A stretch of DNA of 64,000 nucleotides from G963556115 sp963667375 (GTDB lineage: Bacteria > Planctomycetota > SZUA-567): NCBI GenBank assembly GCA_963667375.1, contig OY763323.1, forward strand, positions 1,178,001-1,242,000. Direction: 5' to 3'. The translations under genes and the position numbers were made by a program. Shown here piece after piece: positions 16,116-24,398 of this stretch. Positions within the stretch are counted from its first letter, which is position 1, and each line of letters opens with the position of its first letter. Below the pieces are notes generated by a model, which worked only from the letters and a program-made list of their open reading frames with translations, searched no databases and was not told the origin of the DNA.

Positions 16116-17828
16116 CTATTTTATCCAGCGTCCCAGAATATCCTGGAGTTTCCCGTTTTCTTTAATTTCTGTAAAGGCTTCCTGCCAGAGTTTTACGATT
16201 GCTTCCGGGGTACTTTTAGATATTCCTATATAATAATTGGTCTTTTTTGATACCTGAAGCAGTGGTTTGACGTTGATCGGGGAATAGCCGGCATCACGGA
16301 TCATATATGGGGCAGAGACACTCGAAAATGCTCCGGCTGTTTCCGGATTGTCAAGCATGGAATTTACTACATCATCGGGATTGCTGAAGGTCTTTAGGTT
16401 GGTGAATTCTTCGCTTTGCAGTGTATTGCATGCAAATGCCTTATCGATGCAGAAAATGGTAGGAATCTTTTTGGCTGCGCTAATATCCGCAATTTTTCCG
16501 GGGAAATCACGACGGGCATAGAGCCAGGCTGAATCTGCCGCATAAGGTCCGATCCAGTAGAAATCATTTTCCCGTTCCGGGGTGCGCTTGAGGGTGCAGA
16601 TCACGGCGTAGGGAGTAGTGCGGGCTTTATCATAGATTTTATTCCAGTTATCCATGTTTATCACGGGTGGATTCTGCTTGAACTTATGGTACATGGCTGT
16701 TATCAGATCGACCGTAGCTCCCTGAATGAAGGTTGAATCTCTAGTTGTAAAGGTAAGTGGTGGGAACTGTTCGGCGTAGATAGTGATTTTATTCAGTTCG
16801 TCGCTGATTGCTCCCGGGCTCTGGGGTATGGCGGCAGCTGGTTTGGTGGTGGTGGCGAATTCTATAACCTCCTTGTCGGCTGCATTGGGCTCTGCGGGTA
16901 TTTGCGGCATGGCGGAAAGATCAATATTATGATTCTTATAGATCCGGGTGAGGGTGCCATCCTGCCTGCAGTCATACAGCGCTTTCTGCATCGCGGTCAC
17001 GGTTGCCGCTGGAATATGTTTGTTGACGGCGAAATAGAGGTTCTCAGTGCTGTAGAGGATAATAGGGGTGATGTCAGGCCGGCCGTTTACATCGGGCCTG
17101 TTTGACTGCCCCAGTTCCTTATGTTTCTTGGTGATGTCGTTGTAGGATTCATAGCCTGTGCCGTATACTACCTGTACGCCGTCACGTCCGCTGATGAGTG
17201 AGCCGAGGGTGCTGTTGTCCACAGGATCATTGTGAATGGTCTTTATCGAATAGCCTGATTCTCTGTTGAAGGTTTCGATGATAAATTCAGGGAAGATGCA
17301 GATATCACATTTTTCGAGTATTACGGAGATTATCGCTTCTCTAGGTGTATCGAAATAAACCAGATTTTTACAGCCCTGGGCTTTGAGTGTTTCGTTAAGG
17401 GCATAACTCTTGAAGGTGGCGATTTTGCTTATATTTTTGATTTCATTAATATCGGTAATTTTTTTTGTTCTGGTGCTTGACTGGTATATATAGTATGTAG
17501 AGGTGCAGAACGGCCCGACCCAGTTGAAGTTGTTCTGGCGCTGTGGCGTGAGATTGGTAGGGAAAATGCAGCCTGCCGGGTCTTTCAGAGTTGCATCATA
17601 GCTCTGCGTCCAGGTTCCAAAGCTGATGCTGCCGCTGCTGCCGATACGGCGGTCGATTTCACGTGCCAGGTCGCAGGCAAGACCGGAATCTCTGTTGCCG
17701 CGTTTCATACTTAGAGGAGGATATTTTAATGTATAATAGTGTACCGGTTGCTGACAGAAGGCTGTCTTTGCAGGTATCAGTAAAAGCAAGAGTCCGTAAA
17801 TAAATGTCATTATGATGCGTTTTTGCAT
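16116..17828 (-). CDS. Paralogous periplasmic binding protein with two SBP_bac_3-like domains
   Basis: A 570-residue protein with the same plan as its neighbour. A signal peptide (1-25, ending TAFCQ, so possibly lipid-modified or cleaved near Cys25) is followed by two solute-binding domains. The second half shares long near-identical stretches with the neighbour, such as ENDFYWIGPYAADSAWLYAR, whereas the first half has diverged and holds an insertion around residues 190-240. The pair arose by gene duplication after an internal duplication. GGGGAG 5 bases upstream supports the start. No transport partner genes are adjacent, so sensing rather than uptake is possible. Confidence 0.83.
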   Translation of the reverse strand: MQKRIIMTFIYGLLLLLIPAKTAFCQQPVHYYTLKYPPLSMKRGNRDSGLACDLAREIDRRIGSSGSISFGTWTQSYDATLKDPAGCIFPTNLTPQRQNNFNWVGPFCTSTYYIYQSSTRTKKITDINEIKNISKIATFKSYALNETLKAQGCKNLVYFDTPREAIISVILEKCDICIFPEFIIETFNRESGYSIKTIHNDPVDNSTLGSLISGRDGVQVVYGTGYESYNDITKKHKELGQSNRPDVNGRPDITPIILYSTENLYFAVNKHIPAATVTAMQKALYDCRQDGTLTRIYKNHNIDLSAMPQIPAEPNAADKEVIEFATTTKPAAAIPQSPGAISDELNKITIYAEQFPPLTFTTRDSTFIQGATVDLITAMYHKFKQNPPVINMDNWNKIYDKARTTPYAVICTLKRTPERENDFYWIGPYAADSAWLYARRDFPGKIADISAAKKIPTIFCIDKAFACNTLQSEEFTNLKTFSNPDDVVNSMLDNPETAGAFSSVSAPYMIRDAGYSPINVKPLLQVSKKTNYYIGISKSTPEAIVKLWQEAFTEIKENGKLQDILGRWIK

Positions 17829-17988
17829 GTTTCTCCCCTGTTGCCGCTGCCGGCTGCAATAAAAATATTACGTTAAAGCGTTATACTCCGTACAATTGCT
17901 ACAATTGTGAAGAATCTTTTAAAATTTGCAGCTTTTCCGGTTATAGTTTATATATTTTTATATTTCAAATAAAATTGACCGCGATCTC

Positions 17989-18016
17989 TTGTGTTTAGCG
18001 GTGCATTTGATATAAT
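17989..18016 (+). promoter_or_regulatory. Candidate rpsA promoter
   Basis: TTGTGT (17989-17994), 16 bases, TATAAT (18011-18016). The predicted transcript start is near 18023. Confidence 0.6.
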
Positions 18017-18031
18017 AAATAATCCGTTGTT

Positions 18032-18060
18032 CCCAGACGAATGGTTTGGGGCGGTTTTTT
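18032..18060 (+). terminator. Terminator-like hairpin in the rpsA leader (possible attenuator)
   Basis: CCCAGAC (18032-18038) pairs with GTTTGGG (18044-18050) with one G-T pair and a 5-base loop; six T follow at 18055-18060. It lies after the candidate promoter and before rpsA. No plus-strand gene lies upstream that it could terminate. Confidence 0.5.
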
Positions 18061-18160
18061 ATTCACTTTTTTTTATGTAAATGATTGGCTTTATTTCAGG
18101 CATCACTGTCACCGGGGCAGGGATTGGGAAATAGGGAAAATCATCGGAAAGCAGGTTATT

Positions 18161-19876
18161 ATGGTAAGACCCGGACGTTATGGACTGGTCAATGGTGTTA
18201 TCTCTGATGAAGAGCTGGAGCAGAAGGTTGCGGCTGCTATGGGTGGCATGAGCATTGACAGCCTCTCTGAAGCTGTTGCTGAACAGGAGCTCAAGGAAGG
18301 CGAGATAATTACTGGTGTAGTCCGCAGAATTGATTCTGAAGATGTTGTAGTTGATATTAACTATAAATCAGAAGGCTTCATTCCACTCGTTGAATTTGAT
18401 GCTGGTGATGAGCCAAAAATCGGTGATGAAATCGAAGTATTCCTGGAAGAGATTGATGAATTTGATGGTGAGGTAATCCTCAGCAAGCGCAAGGCTGATC
18501 GTATCCGCGGTTGGGAGAAGATCATGGAAGAGCATGAAGTCGGCGATGTTATCGTTGGTAAGGCTGTGCGCAAGATCAAGGGTGGTCTGCTGGTTGATAT
18601 TGGAGTACCTGTATTCCTGCCAGCATCACAGGTTGATATCCGTCGTATCGGCGATGTTGGTGATTACATCGGCCGTGATCTTGAATGTAAGATTATCAAG
18701 ATTGACAGAGAACGCCGTAATATCGTTCTTTCACGTCGTAAACTGCTCGAAGAGGATAGAGAATCCAAGAAGTCAGATGTACTCAAGACTCTTGTCAAGG
18801 GTGAAGCCCGCAAGGGTGTGGTCAAGAATATCACCGATTTCGGTGCGTTTGTTGACCTTGGCGGCATAGATGGTCTGCTGCATATTACCGATATGAGCTG
18901 GGGACGTGTGTCTCATCCATCTGAGGTGGTATCTATTGATCAGGAAATCGAAGTCAAGATTCTTGATTTTGATCTGGATCGTGAACGTATCTCTCTTGGC
19001 TTGAAGCAGCTTTCAAATAACCCTTGGGAAGCTATTGCTGAGAAATATCCGATTAATTCACGCGCTAGAGGTCCTGTTGTCAATATCATGCCTTACGGTG
19101 CGTTTGTTAAGCTTGAAGACGGTATCGAAGGTCTGGTACATATCAGCGAGATGAGCTGGACCAAGCAGGTAAGCCATCCTTCAGAAATGGTCTCTGTCGG
19201 TGATGAAGTTGATGTTATTATCCTTGATATTAATAAGGATAAGCAGGAGCTTTCTCTTGGTATGAAGCAGAGTGAAGAGAATCCATGGGAGAAGGTTGAA
19301 GCCAACTATCCTGCAGGCAGCTATGTACAGGGTAAGGTTAGAAACCTGACAAACTACGGTGCGTTCATCGAGCTTGAAGAAGGTATCGACGGTCTGCTGC
19401 ATATCAATGATATGAGCTGGACTAAGAAGATCAACCATCCATCAGCTATGCTCAGCAAGGGCGATGAAGTAAGAGCTGTTGTGCTCAATGTCGATCAGGA
19501 ACGCAAGCGTGTTGCTCTTGGTCTCAAGCAGCTTGACGATGATCCATGGATCAGCGTAATTCCTGAGAAGTACCATGCAGGTGATATTATTGAAGGTGTT
19601 GTAACCAAGCTTGCGAACTTCGGTGCTTTTGTTGAAATTGGTGATGATCTTGAAGGTCTGCTCCATATTTCTGAGCTTTCTGATCAGAAGGTTGAGAAGC
19701 CTGAGGATATCGTTCAGGTTGGTCAGCGCGTTACTGTGATGGTTATTAATGTAGATACTGAAGATCGCAAGATTGGTCTGTCTCTGCGCGCTACACATGA
19801 CGTTGATGAATCATATGTACAGAAGCAGCAGGAAGAAGCCGCCGCTGCCGCTGAAGCAGATGGTGATTCTGAGTAG
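18161..19876 (+). CDS. rpsA: 30S ribosomal protein S1
   Basis: A 571-residue protein with six S1 RNA-binding repeats, at about 45-110, 125-195, 210-280, 298-368, 385-455 and 470-540. The last four carry the classic pattern (GAFVDL, GLLHITDMSW and close variants), while the first two are diverged, as usual for ribosome-binding repeats. S1 recruits mRNA to the 30S subunit. The tail is short, Ala/Glu-rich and acidic. ATG 18161 was chosen, with GGAAAGCAGG upstream; a longer frame from 18041 would include leader sequence containing a terminator-like hairpin. Codon use is strongly biased toward a few codons, fitting high expression. Confidence 0.97.
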   Translation: MVRPGRYGLVNGVISDEELEQKVAAAMGGMSIDSLSEAVAEQELKEGEIITGVVRRIDSEDVVVDINYKSEGFIPLVEFDAGDEPKIGDEIEVFLEEIDEFDGEVILSKRKADRIRGWEKIMEEHEVGDVIVGKAVRKIKGGLLVDIGVPVFLPASQVDIRRIGDVGDYIGRDLECKIIKIDRERRNIVLSRRKLLEEDRESKKSDVLKTLVKGEARKGVVKNITDFGAFVDLGGIDGLLHITDMSWGRVSHPSEVVSIDQEIEVKILDFDLDRERISLGLKQLSNNPWEAIAEKYPINSRARGPVVNIMPYGAFVKLEDGIEGLVHISEMSWTKQVSHPSEMVSVGDEVDVIILDINKDKQELSLGMKQSEENPWEKVEANYPAGSYVQGKVRNLTNYGAFIELEEGIDGLLHINDMSWTKKINHPSAMLSKGDEVRAVVLNVDQERKRVALGLKQLDDDPWISVIPEKYHAGDIIEGVVTKLANFGAFVEIGDDLEGLLHISELSDQKVEKPEDIVQVGQRVTVMVINVDTEDRKIGLSLRATHDVDESYVQKQQEEAAAAAEADGDSE

Positions 19877-19914
19877 TATGCTGCATGAATGCAGTTAAAA
19901 ATTGAAAATTCGGA

Positions 19915-19945
19915 CTGCCGCATAATTAGTTGCGGCAGTTTTTTT
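19915..19945 (+). terminator. Rho-independent terminator of rpsA
   Basis: CTGCCGCA and TGCGGCAG form an 8-bp stem followed by seven T. Confidence 0.92.
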
Positions 19946-20371
19946 ATGCGGTTTATTATGATTTATTATTATAAGCGGCAGAAATTTTCTGTAGAGACGA
20001 AGCGGTAAAGAGACTGCGGGTGTATATGAATTGTTCTATTTCCGGGTTTATGAATATTGTTGTCCGCTTTAAGCAGCCGGAGGTATTTATTATCAAAAAG
20101 TATACCGTCATGGATAGGGGTTATGTAATAGCGCGTGAGCTGCATCCGGCGTAACTTGTAAATGAGTTTATTCCGATATTGCTATATTAATGTTTAGAAT
20201 CTTTATTAATACTGTTTTCGTAAGGTAAAAACACTTGCACCGGGCGTTGATGTCGTTAAAATATAGTTTTATTGTATAAGATTCCGCTGGCAGTCGGTTT
20301 TTAGTTATTCGGCAGAAGTGTCGGCAGTCTTATTAGGGTCGATTGTATAACAGCACATCAGGAAAAAGACA
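19946..20371. other. Intergenic region before purQ
   Basis: No gene is well supported. A 42-codon frame (20026-20154, plus strand) exists but lacks a good ribosome site. The purQ promoter must lie here or in the distal part; no near-consensus pair was found. Confidence 0.5.
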
Positions 20372-21160
20372 ATGGCTACACCTAAAGCTTTAGTAATCAG
20401 AACAGCGGGAACAAACTGTGACCAGGAGACGGTATTTGCTCTGGAGCATGCCGGGGCGGCAACAGAGTTACTTCATATCAATCATCTTGCCAAGATTAAG
20501 GATCCATTTGCCGGCGTTAATATTGTCGCTATACCTGGTGGCTTTACGTATGGTGATGATGTTGCCAGTGGTAAGGTGCTGGCGGTAGAGCTGGCGCATG
20601 TCCTGGGTGATAAGATGAAGGAATTTGTGGATAAGGGCGGTCTGGTAATCGGTATCTGCAATGGTTTTCAGGTTCTGGTTAAAACCGGATTGCTTCCTGA
20701 TGCTAGATTTTCATCCGCACTTGAGCGTAAGGCAACCCTTACTTTCAATGATTCGCATAAGTTTGAGTGCCGATGGGTGCGCCTCAAGGCTGCAGATAAT
20801 ACTAAATGTGTCTTCGCTGAACCGGGTGAGGAGATTGAGGTTCCTGTAGCTCATGGTGAAGGGAAGTTTGTGTGCCGTACACCTGAGGTACTGGAGGAGC
20901 TCAAATCTAATGGGCAGATTGTATATCGTTATGCAACTGCGGACGGCAGTGAGCCGGTGTATCCGCAGGATCCTAACGGTTCTGATGATCATATCGCCGG
21001 AATATGCGATGTAACAGGAAGGGTCTTTGGTCTTATGCCTCATCCTGAAAGACACGTATTCAGCTATCAGCATCCACGGGCACAGCGTGAAGAACGCAGT
21101 GGCGAGGGAGAGGGAATAAGACTCTTCCAGCGTGCGGTTAAATATTGCCGCGAGAGCTGA
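20372..21160 (+). CDS. purQ: Phosphoribosylformylglycinamidine synthase, glutaminase subunit
   Basis: A 262-residue class I glutamine amidotransferase. The nucleophile elbow is GICNGFQ with the catalytic Cys at about residue 96, and the His/Glu of the triad sit in MPHPERH near residue 221-225. Early motifs (RTAGTNCDQE, IPGGFTYGDD) are typical of PurQ. It releases ammonia from glutamine for PurL in the fourth step of purine synthesis. It is slightly longer than many PurQ (about 225-230), with an insertion before the final His. It precedes accA and pyrF on the same strand; no purL or purS is adjacent. The ribosome site is AGGAAA. Confidence 0.95.
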   Translation: MATPKALVIRTAGTNCDQETVFALEHAGAATELLHINHLAKIKDPFAGVNIVAIPGGFTYGDDVASGKVLAVELAHVLGDKMKEFVDKGGLVIGICNGFQVLVKTGLLPDARFSSALERKATLTFNDSHKFECRWVRLKAADNTKCVFAEPGEEIEVPVAHGEGKFVCRTPEVLEELKSNGQIVYRYATADGSEPVYPQDPNGSDDHIAGICDVTGRVFGLMPHPERHVFSYQHPRAQREERSGEGEGIRLFQRAVKYCRES

Positions 21161-21224
21161 TATTTTTTGTTTTCAGATAACACTGGTTTCTATAAATTAT
21201 TAAATCTGTAAAGGATATCTATAA

Positions 21225-22337
21225 ATGGCCGGAATCGATATATTGCCTTTTGAAAAACCCCTTCATGATCTGCGCACCCGGATTGATGAGTTACTGGAAA
21301 GCGACGGGCAGTCTGAAGAGATGCAGAATCATGCCCGGATGATGCAGGAGCAGGCAGATGAGATGGAGAGAAAGCTCTATGCCAATCTTTCGCCATGGAA
21401 TGTGGTTCAGATAGCCAGACATCAGAATAGACCAACTGCCAGAGATTATATTGATATGGTCTTCGATGATTTTCAGGAATTGCATGGTGACAGGGCATAT
21501 CGTGATGATCTGGCGATTGTAACGGGGCTGGGATATCTTGGAGAGCAGCGGGTAATGCTGATCGCTCAGCACCGGGGCAGAAATGTTGAGGAACGGCATC
21601 AGAGTCATGCAGGTTGTTCACATCCTGAGGGATATAGAAAATCTCTACAGAAGATGAAACTGGCTGAACGTTTTAATATTCCTATTGTCTGTCTAGTGGA
21701 TACCAAAGGTGCCTATCCTGGAATTGGAGCTGAAGAACGCGGCCAGGGTATTGCTCTGGCTGAGAATATCCGTGATATGAGCTTGCTGCGGGTTCCTGTA
21801 GTCTGCTGTATTATCGGAGAAGGCGGTTCCGGAGGAGCTCTGGCGGTAGCTGTCGGTAATAGAATTTTAATGATGCAGCATGCGTATTATTCTGTAATTT
21901 CTCCTGAAGGGTGTGCGTCGATTCTCTGGCGGGATGGTGATCGTAAAATCGATGCGGCAAATGTACTCAAGCTTACAAGTCAGGATCTGTATACCCGCGG
22001 CTTTATCGATGGAATTGTGGAAGAACCGCTGGGTGGTGCACACCGTAATCATCAGCTGGCTGCGGATAATCTTCGAGGTGCAATATTAAAGCAGCTGGGT
22101 GAGATATCGGCTATGAGTCCTGATGAACTGGCGCAGGACCGTTATAATAAGTTCAGAGCTTTTGGTGAATTCCTGGTTGAGGAGGATCCAACGTCAATTC
22201 TGGGCAGACCGGTAAATAAAGAGGTGAAGTCGCAGGATAATACCGTTGAAACCGAGATTGATGCTGAAGATGCTGAGATTGTGGAATTGGGGGTTGATGT
22301 CGCTGAGGAAGTAACGGAAAAAGTTGAAGAGGAATAA
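21225..22337 (+). CDS. accA: Acetyl-CoA carboxylase carboxyltransferase subunit alpha
   Basis: A 370-residue protein matching AccA of the biotin-dependent acetyl-CoA carboxylase: helical N-terminus (about 1-45), then the crotonase-fold carboxyltransferase domain with HPEGYRKSL, DTKGAYPGIGAEERGQ and GEGGSGGALA, the last being the oxyanion/CoA-binding stretch. It transfers the carboxyl group from biotin to acetyl-CoA, the first step of fatty acid synthesis. The last ~45 residues form an acidic tail (Glu/Asp/Val-rich) not seen in most AccA. The stop TAA overlaps the next start by one base (TAATG), so pyrF is coupled. accD is not in the window. Confidence 0.96.
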   Translation: MAGIDILPFEKPLHDLRTRIDELLESDGQSEEMQNHARMMQEQADEMERKLYANLSPWNVVQIARHQNRPTARDYIDMVFDDFQELHGDRAYRDDLAIVTGLGYLGEQRVMLIAQHRGRNVEERHQSHAGCSHPEGYRKSLQKMKLAERFNIPIVCLVDTKGAYPGIGAEERGQGIALAENIRDMSLLRVPVVCCIIGEGGSGGALAVAVGNRILMMQHAYYSVISPEGCASILWRDGDRKIDAANVLKLTSQDLYTRGFIDGIVEEPLGGAHRNHQLAADNLRGAILKQLGEISAMSPDELAQDRYNKFRAFGEFLVEEDPTSILGRPVNKEVKSQDNTVETEIDAEDAEIVELGVDVAEEVTEKVEEE

Positions 22338-23287
22338 TGATTATGGAACACTTCGGTGACAGACTGCTCAAAGCGTCAAAGGCAAAAAAAAGTGTAACAG
22401 TAGTGGGTATAGACCCTGCTTTTGAAAAATTTCCTCCTGCGCTGCAGGAGATGGTGGATGACCCGGTAAACCGTCAGGAAGCTCTGGAGATATTCGGCAA
22501 GGGTATTGTCGACGCGGTCAAGGATTTTGTCCCCGCGGTGAAACCGAATATTGCGTTTTATGAAGCTCATGGTGTTCCGGGAATAATGGCGTATATTACA
22601 ATCTGCGCTTATGCACATAGTGCGGGATTATTGGTACTGGGTGATATCAAGCGTGGTGATATCGGAAGTACGGCTGCGGCTTATGCCGATGGTATGATGC
22701 GGCCTGCGGCAAAATCAGGTCGCCTTGCCAATCCCTTTCAGATTGGTCCGCATGATGCGGTTACACTAAACCCATATCTGGGTTATGATAATATCGGCCC
22801 ATTTTTTGATATGGCCAGTGAGAATGGTCAGGGTCTGTATATTCTGGTTAAGACTTCTAATCCTACAAGTTCTGAGCTGCAGGATCTTGAACTTAAATCC
22901 GGCGGGACGGTTGCGCAAGCGGTCGCGCGTCTGGTGAATACCTGGGCTGAACGGTTACTTGGTGCGAGTGGACTCTCGTCAGTAGGTGCGGTTGTCGGTG
23001 CTACTCATCCTGAAGAGTTAGGCGGATATCGTGAACTTATGCCGAATGTTCCGTTTCTTATACCTGGATATGGCGCTCAGGGAGGAACAGCTGCCGGTAT
23101 TATGGGAGGTTTCCGTGCTGACGGTTCTGGAGCACTGGTTAATGCTAGCAGGTCGGTGATTTATGCCTGGATGAAGGATAATAAACCGGATGATTGGCAG
23201 GGTGCTGCTGAACGTGCGGTTATAGCGATGAATGCTGATATTAATACTGCACTTAAGGAAGCGGGTAAAAATAGTATTTTATGCTAG
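22337..23287 (+). CDS. pyrF: Orotidine 5'-phosphate decarboxylase (type 2)
   Basis: A 316-residue enzyme of the longer, type 2 (mycobacterial-like) PyrF group. It decarboxylates OMP to UMP, the last step of pyrimidine synthesis. Visible motifs are GIDPAFEKFPP at the N-terminus, KPNIAFYEAHG and the catalytic core DIKRGDIGST (charged Lys/Asp network), then TLNPYLGYD and the phosphate-binding GYGAQGG. The start overlaps the accA stop. A second ATG six bases downstream (22343) is an alternative start. The gene ends before a perfect bidirectional terminator. Confidence 0.95.
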   Translation: MIMEHFGDRLLKASKAKKSVTVVGIDPAFEKFPPALQEMVDDPVNRQEALEIFGKGIVDAVKDFVPAVKPNIAFYEAHGVPGIMAYITICAYAHSAGLLVLGDIKRGDIGSTAAAYADGMMRPAAKSGRLANPFQIGPHDAVTLNPYLGYDNIGPFFDMASENGQGLYILVKTSNPTSSELQDLELKSGGTVAQAVARLVNTWAERLLGASGLSSVGAVVGATHPEELGGYRELMPNVPFLIPGYGAQGGTAAGIMGGFRADGSGALVNASRSVIYAWMKDNKPDDWQGAAERAVIAMNADINTALKEAGKNSILC

Positions 23288-23306
23288 GTTTTAATTGAGA
23301 TTTTAT

Positions 23307-23349
23307 AAATAACACCGGTCTGCTGAATTTCAGCAGACCGGTGTTATTT
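23307..23349. terminator. Bidirectional terminator between convergent genes
   Basis: A 21-bp perfect inverted repeat (23307-23327 and 23329-23349) with A-rich and T-rich ends, so usable from both strands. It lies between pyrF and the TPR gene. Confidence 0.95.
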
Positions 23350-23371
23350 ATATCGTCTTTTAAAGGAATGA

Positions 23372-24355
23372 TTAAGGAGCTATGCGACTTAGCCGATCTA
23401 TTTCCGCTCTGGCTTTGTCACTGTATTCGGCCTTGTCTCCGGCAATTTTGAGGTATTCCTCGAAGTAATTGATTGCTTTTCTGGCATCGGCAGGTGATGG
23501 CAAAGCGGTGGGACTTTTTCCTAATGGTGGGGTACTGTAGTACAGTCCGAGATTGTAATTGGGGGCGGCGAGACGGTTGCCGGTACTTGATGGAAGTATA
23601 CTTGCCTTTTCAAACAAACCTAAGGCTTTTTCCTGGTACTCTTGGAAATTTGGGCTCTGCATAAAAAACGGCATGCTGTAGATAAGACCGAGCAGGTTGT
23701 ACGCATCTGCTGAACGGCTGTTGATAAAGGTGGTAACCTCAGTAAGTATGTCGATGGCTTCGGAATATTTGCCACAATCTTTAAGAACTTCCGCTTTTAA
23801 AATACGCAGGGACTCACTTTTAGGATCAATTTTAATACCGGTATCAAGTGCGTCAAGAGCCGGAGCGAACTCTTTTTCCGGTATTTTGTATAAAGGATCC
23901 TGCTCCTGACTGGCTTTTATGGTCTGACTGGCGTATTTGTCGGTCACTTGCCAGTATACCGAGGAGGCATAACCGTAAATAGCTTCAACCATACGGTTTT
24001 TAAAGTACAACAGTCCTGAGGAGGAACGGTTGCTCGGATCTCCTGTATAGAACTTTCTCGGCGGTGATATTTTATTCATCCGTTCCTTCCAGAGTTTGGT
24101 ACTCTCGGAATCGGCGGTTTTGGCGAGTTTATATGCTTCCTGAAATTCACGTTCAGCAGCGGAATACTGTTTCTGGGTAAAGAGGTCTGCTCCCTTATTC
24201 ATATGAGCGACTATAGGGGTATCAGTATCTTTGATCCATTCTTCTATACTCTTGCTGAAAGCACTGAAGTAATAACCTATACCGAGTATGCAGGCAATGG
24301 TTATCAGGAGTATAATAAGTTTTGAGTTTTTGCTACTCTTTTTGATCCTGCTCAT
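23372..24355 (-). CDS. Membrane-anchored TPR protein
   Basis: A 327-residue protein. A basic start (SRIKKSSKNSK) is followed by a single hydrophobic segment (about 12-30), and then by several tetratricopeptide-like helical pairs, clearest at ADLFTQKQYSAAEREFQEAY and SADAYNLLGLIYS. The bulk should lie in the periplasm. It is the last gene of a minus-strand run with two larger TPR reading frames upstream (gap 43 bases), so the three probably work together. AAGGA about 11 bases upstream supports the start. Function unknown. Confidence 0.75.
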   Translation of the reverse strand: MSRIKKSSKNSKLIILLITIACILGIGYYFSAFSKSIEEWIKDTDTPIVAHMNKGADLFTQKQYSAAEREFQEAYKLAKTADSESTKLWKERMNKISPPRKFYTGDPSNRSSSGLLYFKNRMVEAIYGYASSVYWQVTDKYASQTIKASQEQDPLYKIPEKEFAPALDALDTGIKIDPKSESLRILKAEVLKDCGKYSEAIDILTEVTTFINSRSADAYNLLGLIYSMPFFMQSPNFQEYQEKALGLFEKASILPSSTGNRLAAPNYNLGLYYSTPPLGKSPTALPSPADARKAINYFEEYLKIAGDKAEYSDKARAEIDRLSRIAP

Positions 24356-24398
24356 TGATCGCTGTCCTTTCAGAAAAAGTACTGCTAGAAGTAAAAAG

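Noticed and set aside
20026..20154. 42-codon frame between rpsA and purQ
   Set aside because: No ribosome site or promoter, and no recognisable sequence; kept only as a remark in the intergenic entry.
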